This document shows, piece after piece, positions 1-7,469 of a stretch of DNA of 64,000 nucleotides. The DNA is from JADCGM01 sp943368345 (lineage in GTDB: Bacteria > Pseudomonadota > Alphaproteobacteria > Sphingomonadales > Sphingomonadaceae). The stretch spans positions 1 to 64,000 of the forward strand of contig CALRKY020000009.1 in assembly GCA_943368345.1 (NCBI GenBank), read 5' to 3'. Position numbers and translations under genes: made by a program. The notes under the pieces were generated by a model. It was not told the DNA's origin and made no database searches. It saw only the letters and a program-made list of their open reading frames with translations. Position 1 is the first letter of the stretch. Every line of letters begins with the position of its first letter.

Positions 1-96
1 ACGCAACCGCAAGTGCGGCGGGCCAAATCCGGCCCATTGCGGCGTTGCTCGTTGGTCACGATGCCAATGCATCGCTCCCGTCTCACGCCTTGCACT

Positions 97-124
97 GAGC
101 CAAATTTGGCTCCGTCACGGTGAC
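97..124. repeat. Two adjacent perfect dyads downstream of the PepSY genes
   Basis: Positions 97-112 form a perfect 16-base palindrome (GAGCCAAATTTGGCTC). It is followed at 114-124 by a second dyad, GTCAC-G-GTGAC. They lie just beyond the stop of the minus-strand PepSY gene. Neither has a convincing U-run, so they could be a weak terminator or a protein-binding site. No gene is supported in 1-145. Confidence 0.4.
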
Positions 125-145
125 CCGGATTGGTCGAAAGACGCT

Positions 146-1624
146 CTAGATCCATTTCCGGCGGAACCAGATCACTGGTCCGCTGAGCGCGAGCAGGATG
201 GCCAGACCGGCGAACAGATCATTCAGCCATTTGAACTGCTCGTGGAAAATCACCCCGGCATGGATGTCGGCCATGAACAGGAACAAGGGTGTGCCCGGTG
301 CTGCTGCCTTGAACGGAATTTTCACATCGGTGAACTGATTTGACCCGACCGGTGCGACGAAGAAGCCGCGGCTGTTCTTGATCATCCAGCCGCCGTCTGT
401 CGGGGTCGCGCTGGTGATGGCGGTGGACGGACCTTTGATCGGTTCCCAAGCGCCCGTCGCGGTGCGGCGGAAATTGTCGCCACCGCCAATGCCGGCAAAC
501 ACCAGATCGCCAGACCGGAATAGATTGGCCCCCGGGGCACTATCGGGCACCGGAATGGTCAGGTCGGGTCGCCAGGTCTGACCATTGTCGCGCGATTCGA
601 TGATCCCGAATCGGGTTGCCAGACTGATCCGTCCCGGCTGGCCGGGCCAAGCGACGGCACCATCAATGGCGTGATCAAATGTTGTCAGTCGATAAGCGGG
701 TGGCAGCACCGCCCGATCAACGGTCTTGCCCTTCACCGAGTCGATGAAGCCGTAAATATGGTTCAAAGGAATGGCGGTGATCGACAGGTACAGGATCGGT
801 ACCACCGCAATCAGGCCGATTACCGGCCCATGCGACCGGAACAGCCAGCGGATTGTACCGCGCTGCGCCGCCATCGACAGGCCGCGCCGCCGTCCAGGCC
901 GTGTCACCCACCAATAGCCCAGGCCGGTTGTCGACAGGATAATCAGGGCGATCCCGCCCAGATCATTGAGCCAGATGGCCCACTGCCCCGGCAACAGCCC
1001 GCGGCCGAAATGGATTTCCATCACGACCCGCTGTACCGGTACGTCTTGGCCGAGGCCAGTCAGGCTGGGACGCAGGGGAAGCACGGATACTCCACCCTGC
1101 GTGTCGATCTGCAGAAGTTCGCCATGGCCGCGCACCGCCATCAGGGTGCCATTGGCATGGCCTTCGCTGAGGCTCGTCAGATTGCTCCCGGCCAGCCCAG
1201 CCCGCTGTGCCGATTTCAGGTCGTCAGCCAGCAGCCATAGGCCGTCGTCTGTGGCGAGAAACCGGCTTGTTCCGCCATCGCGTGTCACTGACGCCAGCCC
1301 ATGAACCTGCGGCTGCCCGGATTCGCCCGCAAACGCCAGCTGGAGCCAGTTCTTGCCCTGATCCGGGCTGTACCATGTTCCGCGCTCCGACGCGCCCAGC
1401 AGCGTTTTACCGGACACCGCGATATGGCGCATGACCGTCCCAGGGACCAGGCGACCAATTTGTTTGGACGTCCAACTGGCGGGCACCGAATTTTGGTTGA
1501 GCCACCGCCATTCATGATGATCGAGCAGCACGCCGGTCAAACCCAGGACGAATAACCACAGACACGCCGTCAGTCCGGCATATTTGTGGAGCTTCCAGAA
1601 CAGGTCACGTGCCGGTTTCTGCAT
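146..1624 (-). CDS. PepSY-associated TM protein with Asp-box motifs
   Basis: Inner-membrane protein of the PepSY-associated TM helix type (492 aa). The start at 1624 is chosen because a strong ribosome site (GGAGGT) precedes this ATG; the longer open frame has no such signal. An N-terminal membrane helix (WKLHKYAGLTACLWLFVLGLTG) is followed by a periplasmic part, more helices in the middle, and a last helix before the basic end FRRKWI. Two Asp-box-like motifs (YSPDQGKNW and ESRDNGQTW) sit in the periplasmic segments; this motif is typical of beta-propeller proteins. The gene starts 17 nt after the stop of the other PepSY gene and is probably co-transcribed with it under the operator at 2735-2752. 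Such proteins often accompany TonB-dependent uptake or act as periplasmic reductases. The substrate is unknown. Confidence 0.75.
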   Translation of the reverse strand: MQKPARDLFWKLHKYAGLTACLWLFVLGLTGVLLDHHEWRWLNQNSVPASWTSKQIGRLVPGTVMRHIAVSGKTLLGASERGTWYSPDQGKNWLQLAFAGESGQPQVHGLASVTRDGGTSRFLATDDGLWLLADDLKSAQRAGLAGSNLTSLSEGHANGTLMAVRGHGELLQIDTQGGVSVLPLRPSLTGLGQDVPVQRVVMEIHFGRGLLPGQWAIWLNDLGGIALIILSTTGLGYWWVTRPGRRRGLSMAAQRGTIRWLFRSHGPVIGLIAVVPILYLSITAIPLNHIYGFIDSVKGKTVDRAVLPPAYRLTTFDHAIDGAVAWPGQPGRISLATRFGIIESRDNGQTWRPDLTIPVPDSAPGANLFRSGDLVFAGIGGGDNFRRTATGAWEPIKGPSTAITSATPTDGGWMIKNSRGFFVAPVGSNQFTDVKIPFKAAAPGTPLFLFMADIHAGVIFHEQFKWLNDLFAGLAILLALSGPVIWFRRKWI

Positions 1625-1641
1625 CTTGGGACCTCCGCCGC

Positions 1642-2709
1642 TCAAACGTTGCGTTTTGACCGCCGCTGCCGCCGCCACATCACGAAACCGGTCAGCACCC
1701 ACAGGCTGACCGAGGCGCCGATGACCGAATAGATCACCCCACCGACCGGGCCAATGATATAGCCGCTGTGTACCGGAAACAGCCATTCCCGCGCGCCGTC
1801 GCCACCGCTGGTCAGGCCGGTCGGGTAGACGCCGATGACGCTGCCATCCATTGGCTTGATCAGCACATCGACGCGCCGCAGTTGCCAGTCCATGAACGCA
1901 AACCAATAGTTTTCGGCATGTGGCCCCGGCGGGCCAAAGGCGATCAGGTGCAGATTGCCGACGGCTTTGCGGGCGGCTGCCAATGCCGTGTTGCCGTCAA
2001 CCATATGTCCGGCATGCATGGCATCATGCGGGCTAGCCATTTTCATGTTGCTGGCAAAGACCGAACGGCCAGAGGATTTCTCGGCCCAGGTTGTCAGGTT
2101 GAGCCAGGTTCCTGTCCCCGCTACCGAAATGATAAACAACGCGGCGATGATACCCGCAGTCCGGTGCAGCCGAACCACGCCCCTGGCGTTGCGGCTGGTC
2201 TGCCGGGTCCGCCACCAGATGATCATGCCAAGGACGCTGAACAGCACAACGCCGGTGCCGAGCAGCGTCAGGATCATTTTACCGGGAACGCCGAAAATCA
2301 GCCATTTGTGCACGGCAGAGGCAAGGCCAACCCAGCCGGCCATGGAGGATTGCTCGGTGATGATCCGGCCATTGTACTGGTCAACCAATATCATCCGCGA
2401 CATGTCATGCTTCGCCGCATCGCGCCCGCCCATGACGATGACGGCGGTGTTCGGGGATGTCGCCGCCGGATACATCATATGGGCGATTTTGAAGTCGGGT
2501 TTTTGCTGATTGAGGAGCGCGACGACGTCACCCGGTGGCGCGGCGGGCGGGCCGGATTCGACCCGGTAGGTGTCAGGCGCGGTTGCCTGCAACAACCAGA
2601 AGCGCTGCTGCGAAATCGCACCGGTCAGACCCTGGACGATGAAGAAAATCCCGAGCACCAGCGCGAACCGGCGGTGCCAGCGGCGCAAGGCCAGAGTCGA
2701 AATCGCCAT
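1642..2709 (-). CDS. PepSY-associated TM protein
   Basis: A 355-aa inner-membrane protein with four clear hydrophobic segments: residues about 14-33 (FALVLGIFFIVQGLTGAI), about 140-165, about 185-207, and the C-terminal end after IIGPVGG. A periplasmic PepSY-like region holds a His/Met-rich stretch (ASPHDAMHAGHMVDG) that could touch metal; that role is inference. A GGGGGGA ribosome site precedes the ATG. It is the first gene of a two-gene unit with the downstream Asp-box PepSY protein. The palindromic operator at 2735-2752 lies 25 nt upstream of the start, so the pair appears to belong to the same regulon as catabolic operons 30-60 kb away. Confidence 0.8.
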   Translation of the reverse strand: MAISTLALRRWHRRFALVLGIFFIVQGLTGAISQQRFWLLQATAPDTYRVESGPPAAPPGDVVALLNQQKPDFKIAHMMYPAATSPNTAVIVMGGRDAAKHDMSRMILVDQYNGRIITEQSSMAGWVGLASAVHKWLIFGVPGKMILTLLGTGVVLFSVLGMIIWWRTRQTSRNARGVVRLHRTAGIIAALFIISVAGTGTWLNLTTWAEKSSGRSVFASNMKMASPHDAMHAGHMVDGNTALAAARKAVGNLHLIAFGPPGPHAENYWFAFMDWQLRRVDVLIKPMDGSVIGVYPTGLTSGGDGAREWLFPVHSGYIIGPVGGVIYSVIGASVSLWVLTGFVMWRRQRRSKRNV

Positions 2710-2734
2710 AGTCCCCCCGGGTGCCGCGAACCGG

Positions 2735-2752
2735 TATTTGTCCGGACAAACG
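2735..2752. promoter_or_regulatory. Operator copy 1 (TTTGTCCGGACAAA)
   Basis: A perfect 14-base palindrome at 2737-2750. Over the 18-base consensus AATTTGTCCGGACAAATT it matches 15 of 18. It lies 25 nt upstream of the PepSY start at 2709, about the same spacing as the copies at 38532 and 44816. That position suits repression, but an activator cannot be excluded. Confidence 0.8.
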
Positions 2753-2818
2753 CGCTCCGGGTCAAGCCGAACCGTGCGTCAGGCAGCCGGGGCTGCGTAT
2801 TTCGTCAAAGGGGGAAAA

Positions 2819-2893
2819 TGGTGGGCGCGGCAAGGATTGAACTTGCGACCCCTGCGATGTCAACACAGTGCTCTACCACTGAGCTACGCGCCC
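2819..2893 (-). tRNA. tRNA-Val (GAC)
   Basis: Read on the minus strand, the seven-base acceptor arm GGGCGCG (2887-2893) pairs with CGCGCCC, and a genomically encoded ACCA end lies at 2819-2822. The anticodon stem CTGTG/CGCAG encloses TTGACAT, giving anticodon GAC, valine. The T arm GTTCAATCC is intact. Spurious open frames crossing it (for example one reading WARQGLNLRP) are artefacts of the tRNA. Confidence 0.95.
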
Positions 2894-2941
2894 ACGCGGA
2901 GGGCTAGATAGTCGGCACGCTGTCAGGGTGCAACCGGTAAA

Positions 2942-3355
2942 TCAGTATCCGGCGGTCGGGGCATGGTCGATAAACAGCCGATCAATCTCCGCCACCAGGT
3001 CGCGCAGGTGAAACGGTTTGGACAGGACCTTGGCACCGGGCGCGATGCCGCTTCCCCGCGCCAGGGCGACGGCGGCGAACCCGGTAATGAACATCACCCG
3101 CATCCGGGGCGCCATTGTGGCGGCCCGCTGCGCCAGCTCGATACCGTCCATCTCTGGCATCACGATATCGGTCAGCAACAGGTCAAAATCACCGTTGGCA
3201 AGGTGCGGCAGCGCCGCCGTGCCCCGATCAACCGCAACAACCTCATAACCGGCGCGTTCCAGAGCCCGGACCAGAAAGGTCCGCATCGAATCATCATCCT
3301 CCGCAAGAAGGATGCGGGCCTGGTAACTGCTATGGTCTTCGGCTCTGGTGGTCAT
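2942..3355 (-). CDS. cpdR: CpdR-type single-domain response regulator
   Basis: A lone receiver domain (137 aa) with no output domain. It shows the acidic pocket (LLAEDDDSM), the phospho-acceptor Asp in LLLTDIVMPEMDG, the conserved Thr in MFITGFAAV, and the Lys in VLSKPFHLRDL. The wording of these motifs matches Caulobacter CpdR, which controls ClpXP localisation and CtrA degradation through the CckA-ChpT phosphorelay. The start at 3355 is preferred because GAGGA precedes this ATG; the alternative start is TTG at 3367. The neighbouring divergent gene encodes N-formylglutamate amidohydrolase, an arrangement seen in other alphaproteobacteria. A CtrA-like box lies about 35 nt upstream. Confidence 0.9.
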   Translation of the reverse strand: MTTRAEDHSSYQARILLAEDDDSMRTFLVRALERAGYEVVAVDRGTAALPHLANGDFDLLLTDIVMPEMDGIELAQRAATMAPRMRVMFITGFAAVALARGSGIAPGAKVLSKPFHLRDLVAEIDRLFIDHAPTAGY

Positions 3356-3389
3356 GCTCGTCCTCAACCAGCTATCTGCCCGAAAGCAA

Positions 3390-3404
3390 TTAACAATTCA
3401 TTAG
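3390..3404. promoter_or_regulatory. CtrA-like box upstream of cpdR
   Basis: TTAA-CAATTCA-TTAG on the plus strand, which is CTAA-N7-TTAA in the direction of cpdR. The classical CtrA site is TTAA-N7-TTAA, so this has one mismatch with exact spacing. In Caulobacter, cpdR is part of the CtrA regulon. The assignment here is by motif only. Confidence 0.55.
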
Positions 3405-3486
3405 GGAAACCGGCCTGTCGCGATGCAAAATCAAGAATCGGACCCTAGCCGTTCCAGTGATCAGCGGCTAGCCTTGTTTGCCTGAC

Positions 3487-4365
3487 ATGACCGCCGCGAC
3501 CGCCCCCTCCCTGCCCTATAGCCTGCGCGGCGTGAGCCGGGGTTCGGTCATTCTCGCCTCTCCGCACAGCGGCCGCGACTATCCCGCCGACTTTCTGGCC
3601 CAATCGCGACTGACGATTGCGCAGCTACGTCTGGCAGAGGACGCCTATGTCGATGAACTTTTAGCAAGTGCGGTCGACGCGGGGACGCAACTGGTCGCGG
3701 CGCGCTATGGCCGTTGCTATCTCGACCTCAACCGTGCCGCGGACGAACTTGATCCAACCATGTTTTCCGATGGTCCCGACAATGGGATTTCGCGGATTGG
3801 TGAACGGGTCGCCGCCGGTCTTGGCATATTGCCGCGTGTCGCAGCCCATGGTCTCAATATTTATCCGGGACGACTGAAAATCGCAGAGGCCGAGGCCCGG
3901 ATCGCCGCCGTCCACCAGCCTTGGCACGTGCTGCTCGACGAATTGACTGATGCAGCCGTCCGCAACTTTGGGCATGCGATCCTGCTGGATTGCCATTCGA
4001 TGCCGACGCCCGTGGGCGTTAAGGGCAGCATTGCGCCGCAGTTCGTGATTGGCGATCTGTACGGGCGGTCCGCCGCGCCGACCATTGTCACAGCGATCGA
4101 ACACTGCTTGCAGCAAGACGGTTGGCGGGTTGCGCGGAACGAACCTTACGCCGGGGGCTATACCACGGCCCGCCATGGACGACCGCAGGCCAGCGTCCAT
4201 ACGGTGCAGATCGAGATCGACCGGGCGCTCTACATGGACGTACCCAGACTGGCCCCCCATGCCGGTTTCAACCGAGTTGCTACCTCGCTCCGGCGGGTCG
4301 TGGAAATGCTGCTCCGCGACTCAGGCCAGTTCGGGCTGTCGCCATTTGCGCAGGCTGCCGAATGA
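3487..4365 (+). CDS. N-formylglutamate amidohydrolase family protein
   Basis: Zinc amidohydrolase of the N-formylglutamate amidohydrolase family (292 aa). The family hydrolyses N-formyl-L-glutamate to glutamate and formate, the last step of one histidine-degradation route. Recognisable features are the early LASPHSGRDYP block, the LDLNRAADELD block, the metal-associated LLDCHSMP stretch, and the late NEPYAGGYTTARHG and VQIEIDRALYMD motifs. The ATG at 3487 is used because the upstream TTG has no better ribosome site; neither is strong. The gene diverges from cpdR. No hut genes are nearby, so a role in histidine use is not supported by context. Confidence 0.88.
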   Translation: MTAATAPSLPYSLRGVSRGSVILASPHSGRDYPADFLAQSRLTIAQLRLAEDAYVDELLASAVDAGTQLVAARYGRCYLDLNRAADELDPTMFSDGPDNGISRIGERVAAGLGILPRVAAHGLNIYPGRLKIAEAEARIAAVHQPWHVLLDELTDAAVRNFGHAILLDCHSMPTPVGVKGSIAPQFVIGDLYGRSAAPTIVTAIEHCLQQDGWRVARNEPYAGGYTTARHGRPQASVHTVQIEIDRALYMDVPRLAPHAGFNRVATSLRRVVEMLLRDSGQFGLSPFAQAAE

Positions 4366-4419
4366 AAACAGCCGCGCCGCATGATGCGGAACGGCTGCAA
4401 TCAGTATCGGGTAAAATGG

Positions 4420-5172
4420 TTATGCAGCGGCTTGCTGGATTTGCCGACCGTAAACTTCGCGCATGTTCTGCAGTGACAGCAGGTGCGCATAGATAAGGCC
4501 GAGCATGCCATTCTGGGTCAGCTTGCGGGCCTGGTCGCCGCGCATGGCTTGCAGCTTTTCCTCACCGACCATCCGGAAGCCGCGATAGACCAGCGGTTCG
4601 CCATTGCCAGGGCCGTTCGGTTCGATGGTCAATTCGCCGTCGGTCAGCAGGCCAAGCTTTTCGACTTCATCGATGAAGGCGCGGGTGCGGGCAATCGACT
4701 GTTCGAACTGCTCGCAGAATTGCAGGACACCCTTGGTGGTTTCGCTCGGGGTTTCGCCGTCGAACAACTGCTGCTCGCCGCCGTCCACCACGATGCCGGA
4801 CGAATCGTCAAAGCACAGCGACAATTCCTCGCTCTCGGGCGCCAGCTTCGCCAGCATGAACGGATAGCGGCGGACATAGGCCGGGATATAGGTGTCCTGC
4901 CGCCAGTTGCCGTCCTTGTCGACAAAGGTGTTCAGGCCTTCATTCAGCGCCATCAACGCCAGGGGTGCCGCACTTTCGCCGATGCCAAAGATAATCGGAT
5001 AATGGCGCTGGGCGACCGCGAACTCATCCACGGTCACCGGGACCGCATGAACGCCAATCACTTCCGGGAACGTGGAGCGCAGGTTGATGCCGAATTTCGG
5101 GTGCAGCTGTGATGACAGCGGCGCGAGCGACTTATAGAAAAGCGGAAGCTGGTTGGCGGGTTGGCTGGCCAT
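4420..5172 (-). CDS. SapC family protein
   Basis: A 250-aa protein of the SapC family, named after a Campylobacter S-layer-associated gene. The family is common in alphaproteobacteria and often sits near TonB receptors or carbohydrate uptake genes. Typical blocks are the central YIPAYVRRYPFM, the acidic CFDDSSGIVV, and the C-terminal region with LGLIYAHLLSLQNM. No signal peptide or membrane segment is seen, so it is probably cytoplasmic. Its biochemical role is not established. It stands alone between the amidohydrolase and the FAD oxidase. Confidence 0.85.
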   Translation of the reverse strand: MASQPANQLPLFYKSLAPLSSQLHPKFGINLRSTFPEVIGVHAVPVTVDEFAVAQRHYPIIFGIGESAAPLALMALNEGLNTFVDKDGNWRQDTYIPAYVRRYPFMLAKLAPESEELSLCFDDSSGIVVDGGEQQLFDGETPSETTKGVLQFCEQFEQSIARTRAFIDEVEKLGLLTDGELTIEPNGPGNGEPLVYRGFRMVGEEKLQAMRGDQARKLTQNGMLGLIYAHLLSLQNMREVYGRQIQQAAA

Positions 5173-5279
5173 GGGACGTGCGGACCTTCTGATCGGTGGA
5201 CCGGACCCCCCTTGGCCCGGAAAGCGCTCCCTTTACGGACGCCCGACCGGTGCCGCAAGCGCACATGTTGGCGCAGTGG

Positions 5280-6683
5280 TCACAGCAGTTTGCCAGGGTT
5301 CATGATCCCATGCGGATCGAGCGCCTGTTTCACCGCGCGCATCGCCGCCAATTTGGCTGGATTGCCAAGCCGTTGCAGCTCCGATTTCTTCAGCGTCCCA
5401 ATTCCGTGTTCCGCCGAAATTGATCCGCCGTGCGCCATTGTCAGATCATTGACCAAGGCCGTGATCGACGGACCATTGCGCGCGAAATCCTCATAGTCCG
5501 CACCCGCTGGTGGTCGCGCATTGAAATGCACATTGCCATCGCCAAGGTGCCCGAAGGCGAGCACGCGCACGCCAGCCCAGCCCGCCTCTACCGCCTGCGT
5601 GGCTTCCACCATGAAGGCTGGCATCCGCTCGACCGGCACCGAGACGTCATGTTTGACCGAAGGACCGTCCAACCGCTCGGCTTCCGGAATCCCCTCCCGG
5701 ATCGCCCAAAAGGCCGCCCGCTGTGACCCGGAGCTTGCAACCACAGCATCGGCAATTTCCGACGCTTCAGCAGCCTGCTCCAACGCCGCCGTCAACAGCG
5801 CATCCAACCCTTCTCCGCTCATGGCCGACGTCATCTCCGCCAGTACGTACCAGGCATGGGGTTGCCCGAACGGATCACGCGTTCCCGGAATATGCGATAA
5901 CGCCAGCTCGATGCCGACACGCGGCATCAGCTCAAAACTGTCGAGCCGGTCGCCACTTGCCGCCCGCAACCGGGACAACAGCCGCAGCGCATCCGCAGGC
6001 GACCCCAGAGCGACCAGCGCCGTCGCCGTCACCGCAGGTTCCGGCACCAGTCGCAACGCCACCGCCGTTACAAAGCCGAGCGTCCCTTCTGCCCCGATCA
6101 GCAGCTGCTTGATGTCATAGCCGGTGTTGTCCTTCCGCAGCGCTGATAGCTGGTCGAGAATCTCGCCGGACGGCAACACCGCCTCCAAGCCCAGAACCAG
6201 CGCCCGCATCGTGCCGTAGCGCAGGACCTGCACGCCGCCGGCGTTGGTCGAAACCAGCCCGCCAACGGTCGCCGATCCCTTGGCCCCCAGCGACAGCGGA
6301 AACATTCGCCCGGCCTCGTGCGCGGCGACATGGACGGTTTGCAGGATCACCCCGGCCTCCGCGACCAGAGAATCATCGGCGATACTGACCGACCGGATCC
6401 GGTTCATGTTGCGCAGGGACACCAACACCGCGCCGCCATCGGCTTCCGGAACGCTCGCACCGCACAGGCTGGTATTGCCCCCTTGCGGCACCAGCGCGAT
6501 GCGGTGAGCGGCGGCAATCCGGACAATCGCTGCGACGTCCTCCGTCGATGTTGGCATCAACATCAAAGGAGACGCCCCGCGCTTCCGTCCGCGCCAATCA
6601 ACCAGCTGCGGGGCGATACGCTCCGGGTCATCCGTCCACCCGCGCGGCCCGACTGCCCGCTTCATCTGTTCGATAGCGTCCAT
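5280..6683 (-). CDS. FAD-binding oxidase, D-2-hydroxyacid dehydrogenase type
   Basis: Flavoprotein of the GlcD / D-2-hydroxyglutarate dehydrogenase family (467 aa), oxidising a D-2-hydroxyacid with FAD. The PCMH-type FAD domain occupies about residues 30-210, with LVPQGGNTSLCGASVP for pyrophosphate binding and GGLVSTNAGGV. The C-terminal substrate and metal domain contains GHLGDGNVHFN and SAEHGIGTLK and ends in the usual MNPGKLL. The ATG at 6683 is chosen because GGAAG lies just upstream; the frame extends to 6728. The substrate cannot be told from sequence; D-2-hydroxyglutarate, D-lactate or glycolate are all possible. Confidence 0.87.
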   Translation of the reverse strand: MDAIEQMKRAVGPRGWTDDPERIAPQLVDWRGRKRGASPLMLMPTSTEDVAAIVRIAAAHRIALVPQGGNTSLCGASVPEADGGAVLVSLRNMNRIRSVSIADDSLVAEAGVILQTVHVAAHEAGRMFPLSLGAKGSATVGGLVSTNAGGVQVLRYGTMRALVLGLEAVLPSGEILDQLSALRKDNTGYDIKQLLIGAEGTLGFVTAVALRLVPEPAVTATALVALGSPADALRLLSRLRAASGDRLDSFELMPRVGIELALSHIPGTRDPFGQPHAWYVLAEMTSAMSGEGLDALLTAALEQAAEASEIADAVVASSGSQRAAFWAIREGIPEAERLDGPSVKHDVSVPVERMPAFMVEATQAVEAGWAGVRVLAFGHLGDGNVHFNARPPAGADYEDFARNGPSITALVNDLTMAHGGSISAEHGIGTLKKSELQRLGNPAKLAAMRAVKQALDPHGIMNPGKLL

Positions 6684-6822
6684 TCGGCTTCCATAGGCCT
6701 GCCACATGATGTGTCCAAGCCGCAACAAATCAGCCAGGTTCCATCAAACGCCTTGTCAAATCGCGGCTCCGACACCGCGTGTTCATTTTCGGTTCACCCA
6801 ATTCAGCGCAGCGCCGTGCGCC

Positions 6823-7272
6823 GTGAACCGATTTTCGATCCTGACCGTTACTGGCTGCGTGATACTCCTGCTGGCCGCCTTGGCCCATGCGCCAGTGCAG
6901 GGCGGCCCGACGGCCCATCCGGTGCAATATGTGCCGCTGACCCCCACACCTGCGGCGGAGCCGGCCCGACGCAAGCGCGGCCTGTTCGGCATATTCAGCA
7001 AGAAATCGAAACGCGCCTGTGTCGACGTGGCGCTGATTGCCGGTGCGGTCGTCACGGATGAGCGAAACGTCGAGTTGTTTTTGCGTGATGGCACCCGGTG
7101 GCGAATGCGGTTCAAACATGCGTGCCCAGCCCTGTCCTATTACCAAGGTTACTACTACCGGCGGTCCCAGCCGTCGAAACTCTGTGCCGGACGGGACGCG
7201 GTGATCGCCCGGTCGGGCGGCATCTGCCCCATCGACTCGCTGGCCCGGGACAAGCGGGACCCAAAGGACTAG
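6823..7272 (+). CDS. Hypothetical exported protein
   Basis: About 149 aa with a GTG start at 6823, chosen because it opens directly into a signal-peptide-like segment (NRFSILTVTGCVILLLAALAHA). The start is uncertain, since no clear ribosome site is seen and the frame extends to 6706. After a Pro/Arg-rich linker comes a compact domain with four cysteines (RACVD, KHACPALSYYQGYYY, KLCAGRD, GGICPID) that could form disulfides in the periplasm. The pattern resembles small unnamed exported proteins of sphingomonads. No function is assigned. Confidence 0.6.
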   Translation: MNRFSILTVTGCVILLLAALAHAPVQGGPTAHPVQYVPLTPTPAAEPARRKRGLFGIFSKKSKRACVDVALIAGAVVTDERNVELFLRDGTRWRMRFKHACPALSYYQGYYYRRSQPSKLCAGRDAVIARSGGICPIDSLARDKRDPKD

Positions 7273-7469
7273 GGTCAGGACAGCTTATCGTTGCAGCGTG
7301 GCAACAGTCGGCGACGACACTATGGAATCCGACAGCTAAGGCCTGTCATCCGCTGGACAATTGCCCCCGTTAGTGTTCGTCTGCAAAGCGAGGGTGGGTG
7401 GAAGCCCATCCATTGTCGAGATGACCGGCGTAGATCGGACACCGACAGGGCAACACTGGGGAGGAAATC

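Noticed and set aside
1768..2907. 379-codon plus-strand open frame over the PepSY gene
   Set aside because: It is antisense to a well-supported PepSY gene, has no family similarity and runs through a tRNA.
2570..2911. Open frame on the plus strand ending with residues like WARQGLNLRPLRCQ
   Set aside because: It is a translation across the tRNA-Val and the operator; this peptide is a well-known spurious product of tRNA genes.
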